Shown: positions 16,386 to 24,699 of the stretch, in pieces
How positions within the stretch are numbered: position 1 is the first letter of the stretch
Layout of the letters: the number at the start of each line of letters is the position of its first letter
Origin: Paenibacillus dendritiformis
GTDB taxonomy: Bacteria; Bacillota; Bacilli; Paenibacillales; Paenibacillaceae
Assembly (NCBI RefSeq): GCF_021654795.1
Contig: NZ_AP025344.1
Location: 3,100,501 to 3,164,500 of the forward strand
DNA: 64,000 nucleotides
Direction of reading: 5' to 3'
Made by a program: the position numbers and the translations under genes
The notes under the pieces: generated by a model
The model's database searches: none
Seen by the model: the letters and a program-made list of their open reading frames with translations, nothing else
What the model was told of the DNA's origin: nothing

Positions 16386-16535
16386 TTGGATAGGCGAAGT
16401 TTCCGAGAAAAACCAGAATATCCGTAACCGGTTCAAAAACACGAACAGGGCCGAGGAAAACGGATTGAGCTCAAATTGTTCCTGTACAATCGCGGCCAGT
16501 CCATCGATCGATTTGCGCATGTCTGTATATTTTAG
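16386..16535 (-). pseudogene. IS66-family TnpB (Orf2) remnant
   Basis: The minus strand reads DMRKSIDGLAAIVQEQFELN followed by PFSSALFVF, the hallmark start of IS66 Orf2 proteins. The frame then diverges (NRLRIFWFF) with no IS66 continuation. No intact start or neighbouring Orf1/Orf3 is seen. The remaining bases to 16726 hold no gene. Confidence 0.7.
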
Positions 16536-16726
16536 CGATCAGGCATTAAATGATATAATACTGTACAAAGTAGAATAGAGATAAATTCAACCGACTGACA
16601 TATGTACAAAATACGGGTTTTGTGTAAAAGCTAAACCCGAAAAAGAATGTTACTTAACTATCGGACCCATTGTGTATGTTTGAAATGAAGAATGGCCCGC
16701 GTCATACCTAGTTGCAAAAAAATGCC

Positions 16727-17338
16727 TTAATGCGGATTGATGACGAGAGACATATTTTTGGCTTCCAAGTCAATCACTTTTTTCTCCAGAATTTCCTTTT
16801 CCGCAGACAGACGATGGATAATCCCGGTGTTATCCTGCGTGCTTTCAGCGATGTCGAGCGCAATATTCCTAGCGATATGATGGCAAAGCTGCTCGTGAAC
16901 ATCTGCTTTATCCTTGTCAATGGTTGGAAAAGCCGATATCGCCTTCGCGACAAATTCCAAATCCAGCCCCTTCATTTCGGCCAATTCCGCCGTGTTAATC
17001 AGATACTTCTGATATTCCCTCTCCTGGGAATACGCTTGCATCCCCGATATGAAGCCAACAACCTCATCTTCGACCATAATGGGCAGCAAAATATTCTCCA
17101 TGCCGTAACAGCAAACAAATCGCCCCTGTTCGCCTGACTTAAAGCGTTTCAAATAATCCGCGCAAGGCCGCGTAGGATTCTCCCAACAAATATGCCTGCA
17201 GAAATCAGGGGATGGATTGAACTCCAGCAACACGTCTCCATTGTTATCGTGCAGCAGCAGCGAGAACTTGGATAGAGACAGGATGCCGCTGTATCGTGCG
17301 TATACCTTGGTTGCGATCGGACTATTGGTTTTCAGCAT
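16727..17338 (-). CDS. Stand-alone PocR-domain ligand sensor
   Basis: About 203 residues from ATG at 17338; an alternative ATG at 17389 lies closer to the promoter. The PocR sensory domain spans roughly residues 10-140 with FCRHICWENPTRPCADYLKR, then GRFVCCYGMENILLPIMVED, VVGFISGMQAYSQ. The conserved cysteines of this domain are present. The last 25 residues form a coiled coil (AEKEILEKKVIDLEAKNMSL). PocR domains sense small hydrocarbons and usually carry an AraC DNA-binding or kinase domain, but none is present here. Location at the end of the microcompartment locus suggests it reports substrate to a partner. The partner is not visible in the window. Confidence 0.72.
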   Translation of the reverse strand: MLKTNSPIATKVYARYSGILSLSKFSLLLHDNNGDVLLEFNPSPDFCRHICWENPTRPCADYLKRFKSGEQGRFVCCYGMENILLPIMVEDEVVGFISGMQAYSQEREYQKYLINTAELAEMKGLDLEFVAKAISAFPTIDKDKADVHEQLCHHIARNIALDIAESTQDNTGIIHRLSAEKEILEKKVIDLEAKNMSLVINPH

Positions 17339-17417
17339 AATCTCGTTGCATCCTTTCACCGAAAATGAACGGGAAAATAGATGTTTCATGCTAAATTTTT
17401 CACAATATATCATCTCT

Positions 17418-17446
17418 ATTATAGCAATTTTCAACCTGTTTGGAAA
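17418..17446 (-). promoter_or_regulatory. Promoter of the PocR-domain gene
   Basis: On the minus strand TTTCCA, a 17-bp spacer and a perfect TATAAT (-10 at 17418-17423) lie before the gene. This gives it a transcript separate from the shell operon. Confidence 0.5.
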
Positions 17447-17515
17447 TAGTACATCCCTCCCCCTCAAAACCCTATTTAGAGAAATGCACCACGACTACAA
17501 CCGGGATCTCGCAGA

Positions 17516-17560
17516 CAAAAATAAACAGGCCAGAACCCGTTTTACCGGGTTTTGGCCTTT
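17516..17560 (-). terminator. Terminator of the microcompartment operon
   Basis: Read leftward, GGCCAAAACCCGG and CGGGTTCTGGCC pair around a short loop and are followed by TGTTTATTTTTG. It lies about 20 nt beyond the last shell gene. Confidence 0.65.
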
Positions 17561-17579
17561 GGCAGGGCATCGAAATAAA

Positions 17580-17861
17580 TTATTGCTTCGCAGCGGGAAG
17601 AATATGTTCCACTTCACTGTGAGGACGAGGAATCACATGTACGGATATCAGTTCCCCTACGCGCTGTGCGGCTGCGGCACCAGCGTCCGTTGCCGCTTTC
17701 ACCGCTCCTACATCGCCACGTACCATTACGGTAACAAGGCCGCCGCCTACCATCTCTTTGCCAATCAGGGTGACATTGGCTGCTTTGACCATTGCGTCTG
17801 CTGCTTCGATAGAACCTACCAATCCTTTTGTTTCAATTAAACCCAATGCTTCCGATTTCAT
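17580..17861 (-). CDS. Microcompartment hexameric shell protein (BMC-H)
   Basis: A 93-residue single BMC domain of the PduA/EutM type: [56 protein letters not shown], and [14 protein letters not shown]. The pore loop is the KEMVGGG-type region. Such proteins form hexamers that tile the facets. Start ATG has an AGGAGGAATGCAAC site. It differs from the next upstream shell gene at only about ten positions, so the two arose by recent duplication. It is the last gene of the locus before a terminator. Confidence 0.93.
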   Translation of the reverse strand: MKSEALGLIETKGLVGSIEAADAMVKAANVTLIGKEMVGGGLVTVMVRGDVGAVKAATDAGAAAAQRVGELISVHVIPRPHSEVEHILPAAKQ

Positions 17862-17904
17862 GTTGCATTCCTCCTAGAAGTTTTTAAAAGTTTTGTAAGA
17901 TTAT

Positions 17905-17943
17905 AGCGCTAGCTTACCGAACAAAACTTGCTTCGGAAGCATA
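17905..17943. repeat. Intergenic repeat element, copy 1
   Basis: The sequence from AGCGCTAGCTTACCGAACAA to CTTCGGAAGCAT lies between the twin shell genes. It has a near-identical copy at 24700-24737 in the same operon. It contains the palindrome TGCTTCGGAAGCA. Function unknown; it may be an RNA processing or stability element. Confidence 0.6.
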
Positions 17944-17966
17944 GGCTTATTTTATAGCTTTTTTAA

Positions 17967-18248
17967 TTATTCCTTAGTCGTCGGAAGGATGATCTCCACT
18001 TCGCTGTGGGGACGAGGAATCACATGTACCGACACGAGTTCCCCTACATTCTTCGCGGCCGCGGCGCCGGCATCCGTCGCCGCCTTCACCGCACCTACAT
18101 CGCCCCGTACCATCACGGTAACAAGGCCGCCGCCTGCCATCTCTTTACCAATCAAGGTGACATTGGCCGCTTTGACCATAGCGTCCGCCGCTTCGATAGA
18201 ACCTACCAATCCTTTTGTTTCAACCAAACCAAGAGCTTCCGATCTCAT
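17967..18248 (-). CDS. Microcompartment hexameric shell protein (BMC-H)
   Basis: A 93-residue BMC-H protein almost identical to the next gene downstream (differences include K2R, I9V, V38A, QR66-67KN). Start chosen is ATG at 18248 with AGGAGGAAATGAAC; an ATG at 18254 overlaps that site. All features of the PduA/EutM fold are present. Having two near-twins may adjust facet stoichiometry or pore properties. Confidence 0.92.
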   Translation of the reverse strand: MRSEALGLVETKGLVGSIEAADAMVKAANVTLIGKEMAGGGLVTVMVRGDVGAVKAATDAGAAAAKNVGELVSVHVIPRPHSEVEIILPTTKE

Positions 18249-18260
18249 GTTCATTTCCTC

Positions 18261-18908
18261 CTAGCGATTTTTTATGATTTTGACCACAGACGCCGATGTC
18301 AGATCCATCGCGTTAGCCTCTTCAACGTCGATATGACAGTCGAGAGCGGCGTCGCTGCTAACTCGGATTGCGACCTGATGGTACCCTCCGCCCCGGAGAC
18401 CATCAAATTGAATACTGACCATTTCTCCGTTGGTTACGCCGAAGTAAAGGGCATCATCAGGCGTCATATGAATGTGGCGCTGTGCAACCATCAAGCCGCA
18501 GGCAATATATACGCTTCCCTTAGGCCCGACCAACGTGATGCCCGGTGTGCCTTCCAGCTCCCCGGATAAGCGCACGGGAGCTTTCACGCCCAGCTTAAAA
18601 CAGTCTCCCCGCATAATTTCTACCTGGCTCTGCTTCCGCACTGGGCCAAGAACGCGCACTTTTTCAATGGCCCCCTTTGGACCGCAGACCGTAACAGTCT
18701 CATTACATGCATACTGTCCGGGTTGGGACAAATCACGCATTTTGGATAGCGTATATCCGGCTCCGAAGAGCGTCTCCACATCAGCCTGAGACAGATGCAC
18801 ATGGCGGTTTGAAATCCCTAAAGGGATGGAGCGAGTCTCCCCTTCCGCCTTGACAGCACCGGATACAACCTCCATTAACAAGGACAGCACTTGCTCATAG
18901 TTCCCCAT
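18261..18908 (-). CDS. pduL: Phosphate acyltransferase PduL (microcompartment type)
   Basis: A 215-residue PduL-family enzyme that turns acetyl-CoA plus phosphate into acetyl-phosphate and recycles CoA inside the shell. Zinc-binding and core motifs are GISNRHVHLSQADVETLFG, then KVRVLGPVRKQSQVEI and MVAQRHIHMTPDDALYFGV. Residues 1-20 ([20 protein letters not shown]) form an amphipathic helix that matches a PduL encapsulation peptide. The start codon overlaps the stop of the aldehyde dehydrogenase (TAATG), so translation is coupled. Confidence 0.93.
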   Translation of the reverse strand: MGNYEQVLSLLMEVVSGAVKAEGETRSIPLGISNRHVHLSQADVETLFGAGYTLSKMRDLSQPGQYACNETVTVCGPKGAIEKVRVLGPVRKQSQVEIMRGDCFKLGVKAPVRLSGELEGTPGITLVGPKGSVYIACGLMVAQRHIHMTPDDALYFGVTNGEMVSIQFDGLRGGGYHQVAIRVSSDAALDCHIDVEEANAMDLTSASVVKIIKNR

Positions 18909-20389
18909 TAGCGGTCACCGCTTTTCTGCAAAATCGACATCAGCTCATCGACCAGATTTAACAGCAGCGCATCCTCCTCTTGCTTCGGCGGTTGTGAAGA
19001 GGAAACAGAATCCGGGCTTTGTGCCGTACAGTCCTTAATTCCATAAGCGACACGCTTGATATTAATCAAGTGCTGTGGTCCCACATTATCCGAAGTAGCG
19101 CTGCCGCCCCAGGTTCCGCATCCCAAAGTGAAGGCCGGAGCAAGCCCGGTGCTTGCGCCCACGCCGCCCTGAGTGGAGCCTGTATTGACCAAAATGCGGA
19201 ATACAGGTTTTTGCGCAAATTCCATGACCATATCGTGATTCTGTGTATGGATGGAGAAGCTATGGCCAATTCCTCCATTACGCAGCAGCTGGACACTTAG
19301 ATCACAAGCCTCACGCCAGTCCTGTACCGTGTAAAATGCCAATACCGTAGTAAGCTTTTCATAGGACAGCGGGAATTTCTCTCCCACGCCCTGCTGTTCG
19401 CCCAACAGCACCTTGACCCCTGCTGGAATTTGAATGCCGGCCGCTTCGGCAATCACCTGAGGCGAACGTCCCACCAGTCTTGAATTCATGGCATGGCCTT
19501 TGACAAACAGCTTGGACGCGACCTTGGCAGTTTCCTCCTGATTCATAAAGTAACCGCCTTGTCGCTCAAACTCCGCGATCACCTGAGGACGGATGCATTC
19601 CTCGACGATAACAGCCTGTTCAGAGGCGCAGATTGTGCCATAATCGAAGGTTTTGCTGGCAATGATATTTGCGACTGCCTGTGGAATATCAGCGGTGCGC
19701 TCAATAAAGGCCGGCACATTGCCCGGTCCGACCCCCAGCGCCGGCTTGCCCGCACTGTAGGCGGATTTCACCATCGCCGAGCCGCCTGTGGCGATAATCA
19801 TGGCGATTTCATCGCACTTCATCAGTTCCTGTGTCGCTGGCATCGAAGGCTTGGTAACGCAGCCAATGATTCCTTCGGGTGCCCCTGCCTCGACAGCGGC
19901 TGCGTGCATGAGTTCTGCGGCCCGCATGATGGATTTCTTCGCCGAAGGATGCGGCGAAAAGATGATTCCATTACGAGCCTTTATCGCAATGATCGATTTG
20001 AAAATCGTAGTGGATGTCGGATTGGTCGATGGAATAATGCCCATGAGCAGTCCAACAGGCTCGGCAATCTCTATTAATTGATTGGTCTTATCCTCGCGGA
20101 TAACCCCAATCGTTTTCGTATCCCGAATCGATTCATACAGCTGCGTCGAAGCCAGGCGGTTTTTGAAGATTTTATCCTCCACCTTGCCAAATCCGGTTTC
20201 CTCCACTGCGAGGGCAGCCAACTCGGTGGCATGGACCTCCGCTGTCCGCACCATGTGTTGTACAATTTTGTCAATCTGTTCAGCATTGTACCCTGCAAGG
20301 ATATCGGTGGCGGCTTTTCCTGCACGGGCCAATTCCCGGGTTTCCTGAATCGATTGCAAGTCATAATCCAAATTTTCCAAGTGAAACAT
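18908..20389 (-). CDS. CoA-acylating aldehyde dehydrogenase (EutE/PduP type)
   Basis: A 493-residue CoA-dependent aldehyde dehydrogenase that would oxidise the acetaldehyde released by CutC to acetyl-CoA with NAD+. Catalytic Cys254 lies in [35 protein letters not shown] and [14 protein letters not shown] are family marks. The C-terminal helix [20 protein letters not shown] after a Ser/Pro/Gln-rich linker is a likely encapsulation peptide. Called CutF in characterised choline loci. Confidence 0.92.
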   Translation of the reverse strand: MFHLENLDYDLQSIQETRELARAGKAATDILAGYNAEQIDKIVQHMVRTAEVHATELAALAVEETGFGKVEDKIFKNRLASTQLYESIRDTKTIGVIREDKTNQLIEIAEPVGLLMGIIPSTNPTSTTIFKSIIAIKARNGIIFSPHPSAKKSIMRAAELMHAAAVEAGAPEGIIGCVTKPSMPATQELMKCDEIAMIIATGGSAMVKSAYSAGKPALGVGPGNVPAFIERTADIPQAVANIIASKTFDYGTICASEQAVIVEECIRPQVIAEFERQGGYFMNQEETAKVASKLFVKGHAMNSRLVGRSPQVIAEAAGIQIPAGVKVLLGEQQGVGEKFPLSYEKLTTVLAFYTVQDWREACDLSVQLLRNGGIGHSFSIHTQNHDMVMEFAQKPVFRILVNTGSTQGGVGASTGLAPAFTLGCGTWGGSATSDNVGPQHLINIKRVAYGIKDCTAQSPDSVSSSQPPKQEEDALLLNLVDELMSILQKSGDR

Positions 20390-20407
20390 CCCCCTCTCGA
20401 ATCCTGC

Positions 20408-21226
20408 TTACTGTTGATAATACTGGCGGAACCGCTTGAGCAGCTTCACCTTGTTGGCCTTGGAAATGGTCGTCATGCTCATCCCATACGCAGGACCGCA
20501 CTCTCTGGCCAGTCGGCGCAGCTTCACGGCTGTCATCGATTCCAGTTGCTCCATTGCTTTGTCAAGCCCGGCTTCCTTTACCAGCACGTCAATCTGGTGT
20601 TTGAAAGAACTGTCCGGCACTGTCTGATCTCCATCTGCCGGATTTTCATTGTCCATTGCCGGACTGTCGTCTTCAGACGAAAGATCCTGAGCGGGCTCGG
20701 CCGCCAGTACAGGGAATCCTTCTTCAATACCGCCATTGATTGAGACATCGGGCGTCGCTTCCAGTGAAACTATAGAAGTTTCGTCCAGTGGAACATCGGG
20801 TGCCGCGTCCAGTAGAGCATCAGACACTGCATCCGGTTCCAGAGTCTGCTTCGTCGTTTGCTTGGGCATCTGCTCCGCAAACGGTTCTGCTGCCTTATTA
20901 TGCTGTACTGGCAACGCCGGCTCGTACTTCTCCTGGGCAAGGTTCGAAACGCAGCGCCGGCCGATGATGCTCGCAATGTCGTTGTGGGGTCTTGGAATGA
21001 CATGCCGGCTGACCAGCATATCACTGCCCAACTGTTGCGCCGCCGAGGCACCTGCTTCCACAGATGCTTGAACAGCGCCGACATCGCCGGTTACCATGAT
21101 CGTCACTAGCCCGCCGCCCACATTGCACTTTTCTATCAGTTCTACCTGGGCTGATTTGAGCATGATGTCCAGACATTCAATCGCCGGAAGAAGGCCCCGC
21201 GTTTCGATTAATCCAAGCGCCTGCAT
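20408..21226 (-). CDS. BMC shell protein with long acidic linker and helical C-terminal domain (PduK-like)
   Basis: A 272-residue fusion. Residues 1-90 are a BMC domain (QALGLIETRGLLPAIECLDI, GGGLVTIMVTGDVGAVQA, HVIPRPHND). Residues about 100-205 are a low-complexity acidic linker rich in Asp, Glu, Pro and Ser. Residues about 208-272 are a basic helical domain (FKHQIDVLVKEAGLDKAMEQ, MTAVKLRRLARECG, KVKLLKRFRQYYQQ) that resembles small SAP/Rho-N-like modules. PduK-type shell proteins link compartments to other cell parts. What the tail binds is unknown; its charge would suit nucleic acid or partner binding. Start has AGGAGGTGACAGC. Confidence 0.85.
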   Translation of the reverse strand: MQALGLIETRGLLPAIECLDIMLKSAQVELIEKCNVGGGLVTIMVTGDVGAVQASVEAGASAAQQLGSDMLVSRHVIPRPHNDIASIIGRRCVSNLAQEKYEPALPVQHNKAAEPFAEQMPKQTTKQTLEPDAVSDALLDAAPDVPLDETSIVSLEATPDVSINGGIEEGFPVLAAEPAQDLSSEDDSPAMDNENPADGDQTVPDSSFKHQIDVLVKEAGLDKAMEQLESMTAVKLRRLARECGPAYGMSMTTISKANKVKLLKRFRQYYQQ

Positions 21227-21240
21227 GCTGTCACCTCCTG

Positions 21241-21897
21241 TTACTGCAGCTTCCGATCAGGCTCGCCCGCCGGATAAGTCATATAAAACATCCTCGCGCA
21301 GTCCGGCGATCCCTTGGTCGCTTGCACCCCTTTGGGGATGAAGATCACATCCCCCTCACGGGCGGTGAACGTTCTCTCGTTCAAAGTGACATCAAGCGTG
21401 CCTTCCAGCACGATATAAGTTTCTTCGCGGGCCGTCACCTGTGAGAAGCTATCGTGATCGACAGTCAGAAATCCGGCGCTCATGGAACAATCCGGCTTCC
21501 CGATTACCTCTTGCCGATATACCTTGGCACCAGATGTTCCCGTTTCGCAAGCTTCCATTTTTACCGTCCGGCCCCGCACAAGCTTCAAGCCAGCCGGGTC
21601 CGTCTCCGCCTGATAAGGCGGCTCAAGAGCCGTACCCAACAGCTTTTCAACCAGTCCTTTTTCCGATAACATCTTGAAAAATGTAAAAATGGCGTTCATG
21701 TCGAGATCATCCTGAGTTTGGCAGCCTGCGGCCCCGGAGCTCAAAGTCCCACATGGCTCATGGGTAAACTCCACCCCCAGCTCCCTTGCCTTATCCCGGG
21801 CCGCCGGTGTCACAATCGTGTTGCTGTCAATGCAGCACCGCTTCTGTCCGGAAGCCGCCCATTCCTCCACATCCGCAGCGCATATCAGTTTTTTCAC
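21241..21897 (-). CDS. eutQ: EutQ-family cupin protein
   Basis: A 218-residue EutQ protein from GTG at 21897 behind GGGGGCGAGAACG. The N-terminal part (KKLICAADVEEWAASGQKRC, TIVTPAARDKARELGVEF) is shared with EutQ/EutT-type proteins. The C-terminal cupin carries ETYIVLEGTLDVTLNERTFT, GDVIFIPKGVQATKG and MFYMTYPAGE. In Salmonella EutQ is linked to acetate-kinase activity and compartment assembly. Acetyl-phosphate from PduL would be its logical substrate here. Confidence 0.88.
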   Translation of the reverse strand: MKKLICAADVEEWAASGQKRCCIDSNTIVTPAARDKARELGVEFTHEPCGTLSSGAAGCQTQDDLDMNAIFTFFKMLSEKGLVEKLLGTALEPPYQAETDPAGLKLVRGRTVKMEACETGTSGAKVYRQEVIGKPDCSMSAGFLTVDHDSFSQVTAREETYIVLEGTLDVTLNERTFTAREGDVIFIPKGVQATKGSPDCARMFYMTYPAGEPDRKLQ

Positions 21898-21929
21898 CGT
21901 TCTCGCCCCCTTTCGAATTATAAGTAAGT

Positions 21930-22097
21930 GTTCAAAAAGTCAGACTTTCAGCACCGAGAAGGTTGGATGAAGCTAGGGCCTGAGGAGCGGAGCGTACGTT
22001 TTGGGTACGTGAGCACCGGAAGGCCCGGCTGAATTCAAGATTCGATGTCGAATATGCATTCAGTGTTTCTTCGTGATCAAAGGGGGACTTTTTGAAC
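21930..22097. mobile_element. MITE-like element inside the microcompartment operon
   Basis: A 168-bp non-coding block bounded by perfect 12-bp inverted repeats: GTTCAAAAAGTC (21930-21941) and GACTTTTTGAAC (22086-22097). An internal imperfect stem lies around AGCGTACGTTTTGGGTACGT. It has no ORF. Size and ends fit a miniature inverted-repeat element moved by a transposase in trans. It separates eutQ from eutN in an operon that is otherwise tightly packed. No clear target duplication was found. Confidence 0.65.
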
Positions 22098-22125
22098 AAC
22101 CTCTATAAGATTTCTGTTCGAATAT

Positions 22126-22389
22126 TTATTCGAACATGCAGTCTGCGTCAATGATGCCGACGACGACGGCATCCACAGGAACATCGTCTGTTTGGAGCAT
22201 TTTGCGGGCCGAAGAGCCGGTGCAGACAATCACTCGATCGCCTATGCCAGCGCCGATCGTATCGACTACAATCAAGCGGCGCCCGTCGTCGCTTCCACCA
22301 ATCACCTCAGCCAGCATCAGTTTCATTCCCACCAGGGAATCGGCTTTACGGGTAGACCAGATATTGTGAATCAATTTAGCCGCAATCAC
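22126..22389 (-). CDS. eutN: EutN/CcmL-type pentameric vertex protein (BMC-P)
   Basis: An 87-residue vertex protein that caps the corners of the shell: MIAAKLIHNIWSTRKADSLV, GMKLMLAEVIGG, VVDTIGAGIGDRVIVCTGSS, VDAVVVGIID. Its start overlaps the upstream shell gene by 14 nt. A perfect hairpin (TGTTCGAATA with TATTCGAACA) covers its stop codon and may act as a weak terminator or RNA stabiliser before the MITE-like block. Confidence 0.92.
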   Translation of the reverse strand: MIAAKLIHNIWSTRKADSLVGMKLMLAEVIGGSDDGRRLIVVDTIGAGIGDRVIVCTGSSARKMLQTDDVPVDAVVVGIIDADCMFE

Positions 22390-22696
22390 AGCAGTCCTTC
22401 CTCCCCGCTTTTCCGCTCCTCCGCTTAATTTCGGCGATGGCGTCCTCTACGGAAGCCGTGTCGCCAAAAATGGCGAGAAGAATCATATTCTGCGGGCAGC
22501 TGCCTCGAATATCCTCCACGGTTACGCCCGCCGCTTTTTCAGCGGCATCAGCAGCCCATACCATGTCAATCAGCCTTCCCTGCACCAGTCCGACTGCGTC
22601 GCATGGGGGAACTTCCCGACTGCTGGGCGCTCCTCTGCGACGCAGCAAAATGTCCAGCGCCCCCTTGGAGGGAGATTTAATAATCCGAAATTCCAC
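22376..22696 (-). CDS. GrpU-like BMC shell protein with Cys motif
   Basis: A 106-residue BMC-fold protein from GTG at 22696 behind AGGAGGCGATGTGA; the start abuts the EutJ stop (TGAGTG). Sequence marks are SPSKGALDILLRRRGAP, DAVGLVQGRLIDMVWAADAA and DIRGSCPQNMILLAIFGD. The GSCP motif matches the Fe-S-binding pore motif described for GrpU shell proteins of glycyl-radical compartments. The C-terminus ends with CCDCG, which could bind metal as well. The assignment as GrpU is from recall of the motif, not alignment. Confidence 0.7.
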   Translation of the reverse strand: MEFRIIKSPSKGALDILLRRRGAPSSREVPPCDAVGLVQGRLIDMVWAADAAEKAAGVTVEDIRGSCPQNMILLAIFGDTASVEDAIAEIKRRSGKAGRKDCCDCG

Positions 22697-23536
22697 TCAC
22701 ATCGCCTCCTGTGTACAGTTCAGAGCAATGCCCAGCGGTGTGACAAACAGGGGGTTGCTAGGCTTATAGGTAGCAATGCCGGTCTTTTGCTCCATGATCG
22801 TCTCCATGCCGGACAGGCAGCAGGTGCCCCCTACCAAGTACAATTCCTTGACCTCATGACCCGCAACATGGCGATTGACGATGGAGGCAACCTTATCGAT
22901 GACCGGCCGGAGCAGCGGCAGCAATTCTTGGTGGCGGGCAGGGTCGCGCTTAAAGCAGTCTGCTTCTGAAAAACTCATCTGGTATGCCCCGGCAATGACT
23001 AAAGAAAAGTGGGTGCCGCCCGTTGCTTCGTCGGCGACATAGACCACCTTGCCATCCTTCAGAATCGAAATGCCCGTCGTACCTCCGCCAATGTCTACGA
23101 TGGCTCCATCGGATATTTGCAGCACGGCATTAGCCGCCGTAGGTTCATCCAGTATAGCCGTAACTTCAAAACCCGCACCCTGGAGCACATGCTTGATGGC
23201 GCCAGCATCCAGTACATCGGTTCCCGGAGGAATCGCCGAAGCCGCATATTCAAGTTCTGCACCCAATTGCTGCTCCAACTGTGCTTTAAGCTCCCTTACG
23301 ATCTGTATCGCTCCCAAGTAATCCACCACCATTCCGTCGCGGACGACATCGGCGTAGCGGTAAGCTCCCGCCACCGGCTTCCGGGTGTCATCCAACACCG
23401 TAAGCACCACACAGGCCGTTCCCAGATCTACACCGGTATAATAGAACGAAGACCGTCCTGGAATCGGTGTCTGGATGACGGCTTCAAATTGCTCTAGGAG
23501 TTGATCGCAGTATGCAAAGGGTTTTGTCTCTGGCAT
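22697..23536 (-). CDS. eutJ: EutJ-type Hsp70-like chaperone/reactivase
   Basis: A 279-residue actin/Hsp70-fold ATPase: phosphate-1 loop YTGVDLGTACVVLTVLDD, phosphate-2 loop GAIVDIGGGTTGISILKDGK, adenosine loop LYLVGGTCCLSGMETIMEQK. EutJ proteins are presumed chaperones for compartment enzymes. The first 43 nt overlap the end of the EutT-like gene. Start has ACAGGAGGTAGAAC. Confidence 0.9.
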   Translation of the reverse strand: MPETKPFAYCDQLLEQFEAVIQTPIPGRSSFYYTGVDLGTACVVLTVLDDTRKPVAGAYRYADVVRDGMVVDYLGAIQIVRELKAQLEQQLGAELEYAASAIPPGTDVLDAGAIKHVLQGAGFEVTAILDEPTAANAVLQISDGAIVDIGGGTTGISILKDGKVVYVADEATGGTHFSLVIAGAYQMSFSEADCFKRDPARHQELLPLLRPVIDKVASIVNRHVAGHEVKELYLVGGTCCLSGMETIMEQKTGIATYKPSNPLFVTPLGIALNCTQEAM

Positions 23537-24198
23537 GTTCTACCTCCTGTCGTTCTGCAAATAAGCGAGCTCAATGCGTTAATCACATAGTTGACTCCAG
23601 GAATAATCGATTCCTCCAGCTTTTCTTGGGGACTGCCTGCTGCGGCCTCCAACACCGCAAACCCAAGGTCCCGCAAAGCGCAGCGCAAACGGTGGAGCAA
23701 AGCAATTTCTCTTCCCTTTTCCAACTGAATGTGAAACTCGGTTACCTCAAAGCAATCTCCCGCATCCTCACCAAGAACATCGGCAGGAATGCCGGTACAA
23801 CCCTGGAAAAAGAAATCGGCAGTGGATGCGCCGCCTCCTTCCCCTTTCTGGAGGGCCGAAAACAGCCTCGACAGCTCTAGCACCTTCTGGGCGAGCAGCA
23901 CATCCCGCTCCAGCAGCTCCTGCCCGGTTAACAAGAACAGGGCTGAGACGGATTGCATCTGACAGCGCAGCTTCCCGCGCCGCCAATCCCGCTGTCCCGC
24001 CTGTTGCTCCGGATTGGGGAGCAGCTCTTGCTTTTGTTCTTGATTTTGCTCTTGCGTACGATAAGACACGGCGATCTGGCGATCCGTCAAAAACTGGCGC
24101 GCCTCCGGCGTCAATCGGCTTCCATGCTCCACCATGTAGGATGTAAAAGGCGCTGTCCTGTACACATTGCGCAATTCCATTTCGGTAATAAATTTCAT
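23494..24198 (-). CDS. EutT-like protein (corrinoid adenosyltransferase-like fold)
   Basis: A 234-residue protein. The N-terminus KFITEMELRNVYRTAPFTSY, RLTPEARQFLTDRQI matches the N-terminal segment of EutT. A glutamine-rich linker follows (residues about 48-70), and then a helical domain (RRGKLRCQMQSVSALFLLTG, ELLERDVLLAQKVLELSRLF) like the cobalamin adenosyltransferase bundle. The metal-binding His-x11-Cys-Cys motif of EutT is absent. CutC needs no cobalamin, so the protein is likely structural or has another role. Function stays open. Confidence 0.7.
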   Translation of the reverse strand: MKFITEMELRNVYRTAPFTSYMVEHGSRLTPEARQFLTDRQIAVSYRTQEQNQEQKQELLPNPEQQAGQRDWRRGKLRCQMQSVSALFLLTGQELLERDVLLAQKVLELSRLFSALQKGEGGGASTADFFFQGCTGIPADVLGEDAGDCFEVTEFHIQLEKGREIALLHRLRCALRDLGFAVLEAAAGSPQEKLEESIIPGVNYVINALSSLICRTTGGRTCQRQNPLHTAINS

Positions 24199-24304
24199 GG
24201 TATCAACTCCACTCTTATTACCCGAACAAATAACGTTTCCATTCCCCGATTCCCCTTCCCGCGGGAAGACTAATGCGGAAAAAGGCTCGGCCTATCCCGT
24301 TTTT

Positions 24305-24661
24305 TCATGTCCGTGTAATTTCCGCCGTCGCAAAACCCAGACGATTGCAGAACGTCTCAATGATGGCTCGCAGCGCTGCTTCCACACTGGCGATATCTCC
24401 CGTGAGAAGCACCGAACCCGTAAAGCGATCCAGAAAGCCGATTTCCACATCTGCCGCCTTGGTAGCGATATCGGCAGCAATAATGGAGGTTTCGCCGGGC
24501 GACAGTGTTAATATGCCAATAGCCCCCGCTTCATCAATGCCCAGTCTTGCATACATGTCAGGCACAGGTGAAGCAATCATATGGGCCAGCGTCACTTGTT
24601 TGCCCGGCACCGACTCCTGAATCATCCGCCCGAGATCCGGCCCATCAGGCTGCTGCATCAA
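24305..24661 (-). CDS. PduU/EutS-type circularly permuted shell protein
   Basis: A 118-residue protein: ESVPGKQVTLAHMIASPVPD, GIDEAGAIGILTLSPGETSI, KAADVEIGFLDRFTGSVLLT, GDIASVEAALRAIIE. This is the permuted BMC fold with the N-terminal beta-barrel segment of PduU/EutS. It forms hexamers whose pore is capped by the barrel. It is the fifth shell type in the locus. Confidence 0.92.
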   Translation of the reverse strand: MMQQPDGPDLGRMIQESVPGKQVTLAHMIASPVPDMYARLGIDEAGAIGILTLSPGETSIIAADIATKAADVEIGFLDRFTGSVLLTGDIASVEAALRAIIETFCNRLGFATAEITRT

Positions 24662-24699
24662 CGACCTCGCCTCCTCCTACAAGTGTTGCGAGTTTGCAA

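Noticed and set aside
19493..20743. Several plus-strand frames of 190-220 residues inside the aldehyde dehydrogenase and shell genes
   Set aside because: Antisense shadows of clearly coding minus-strand genes.
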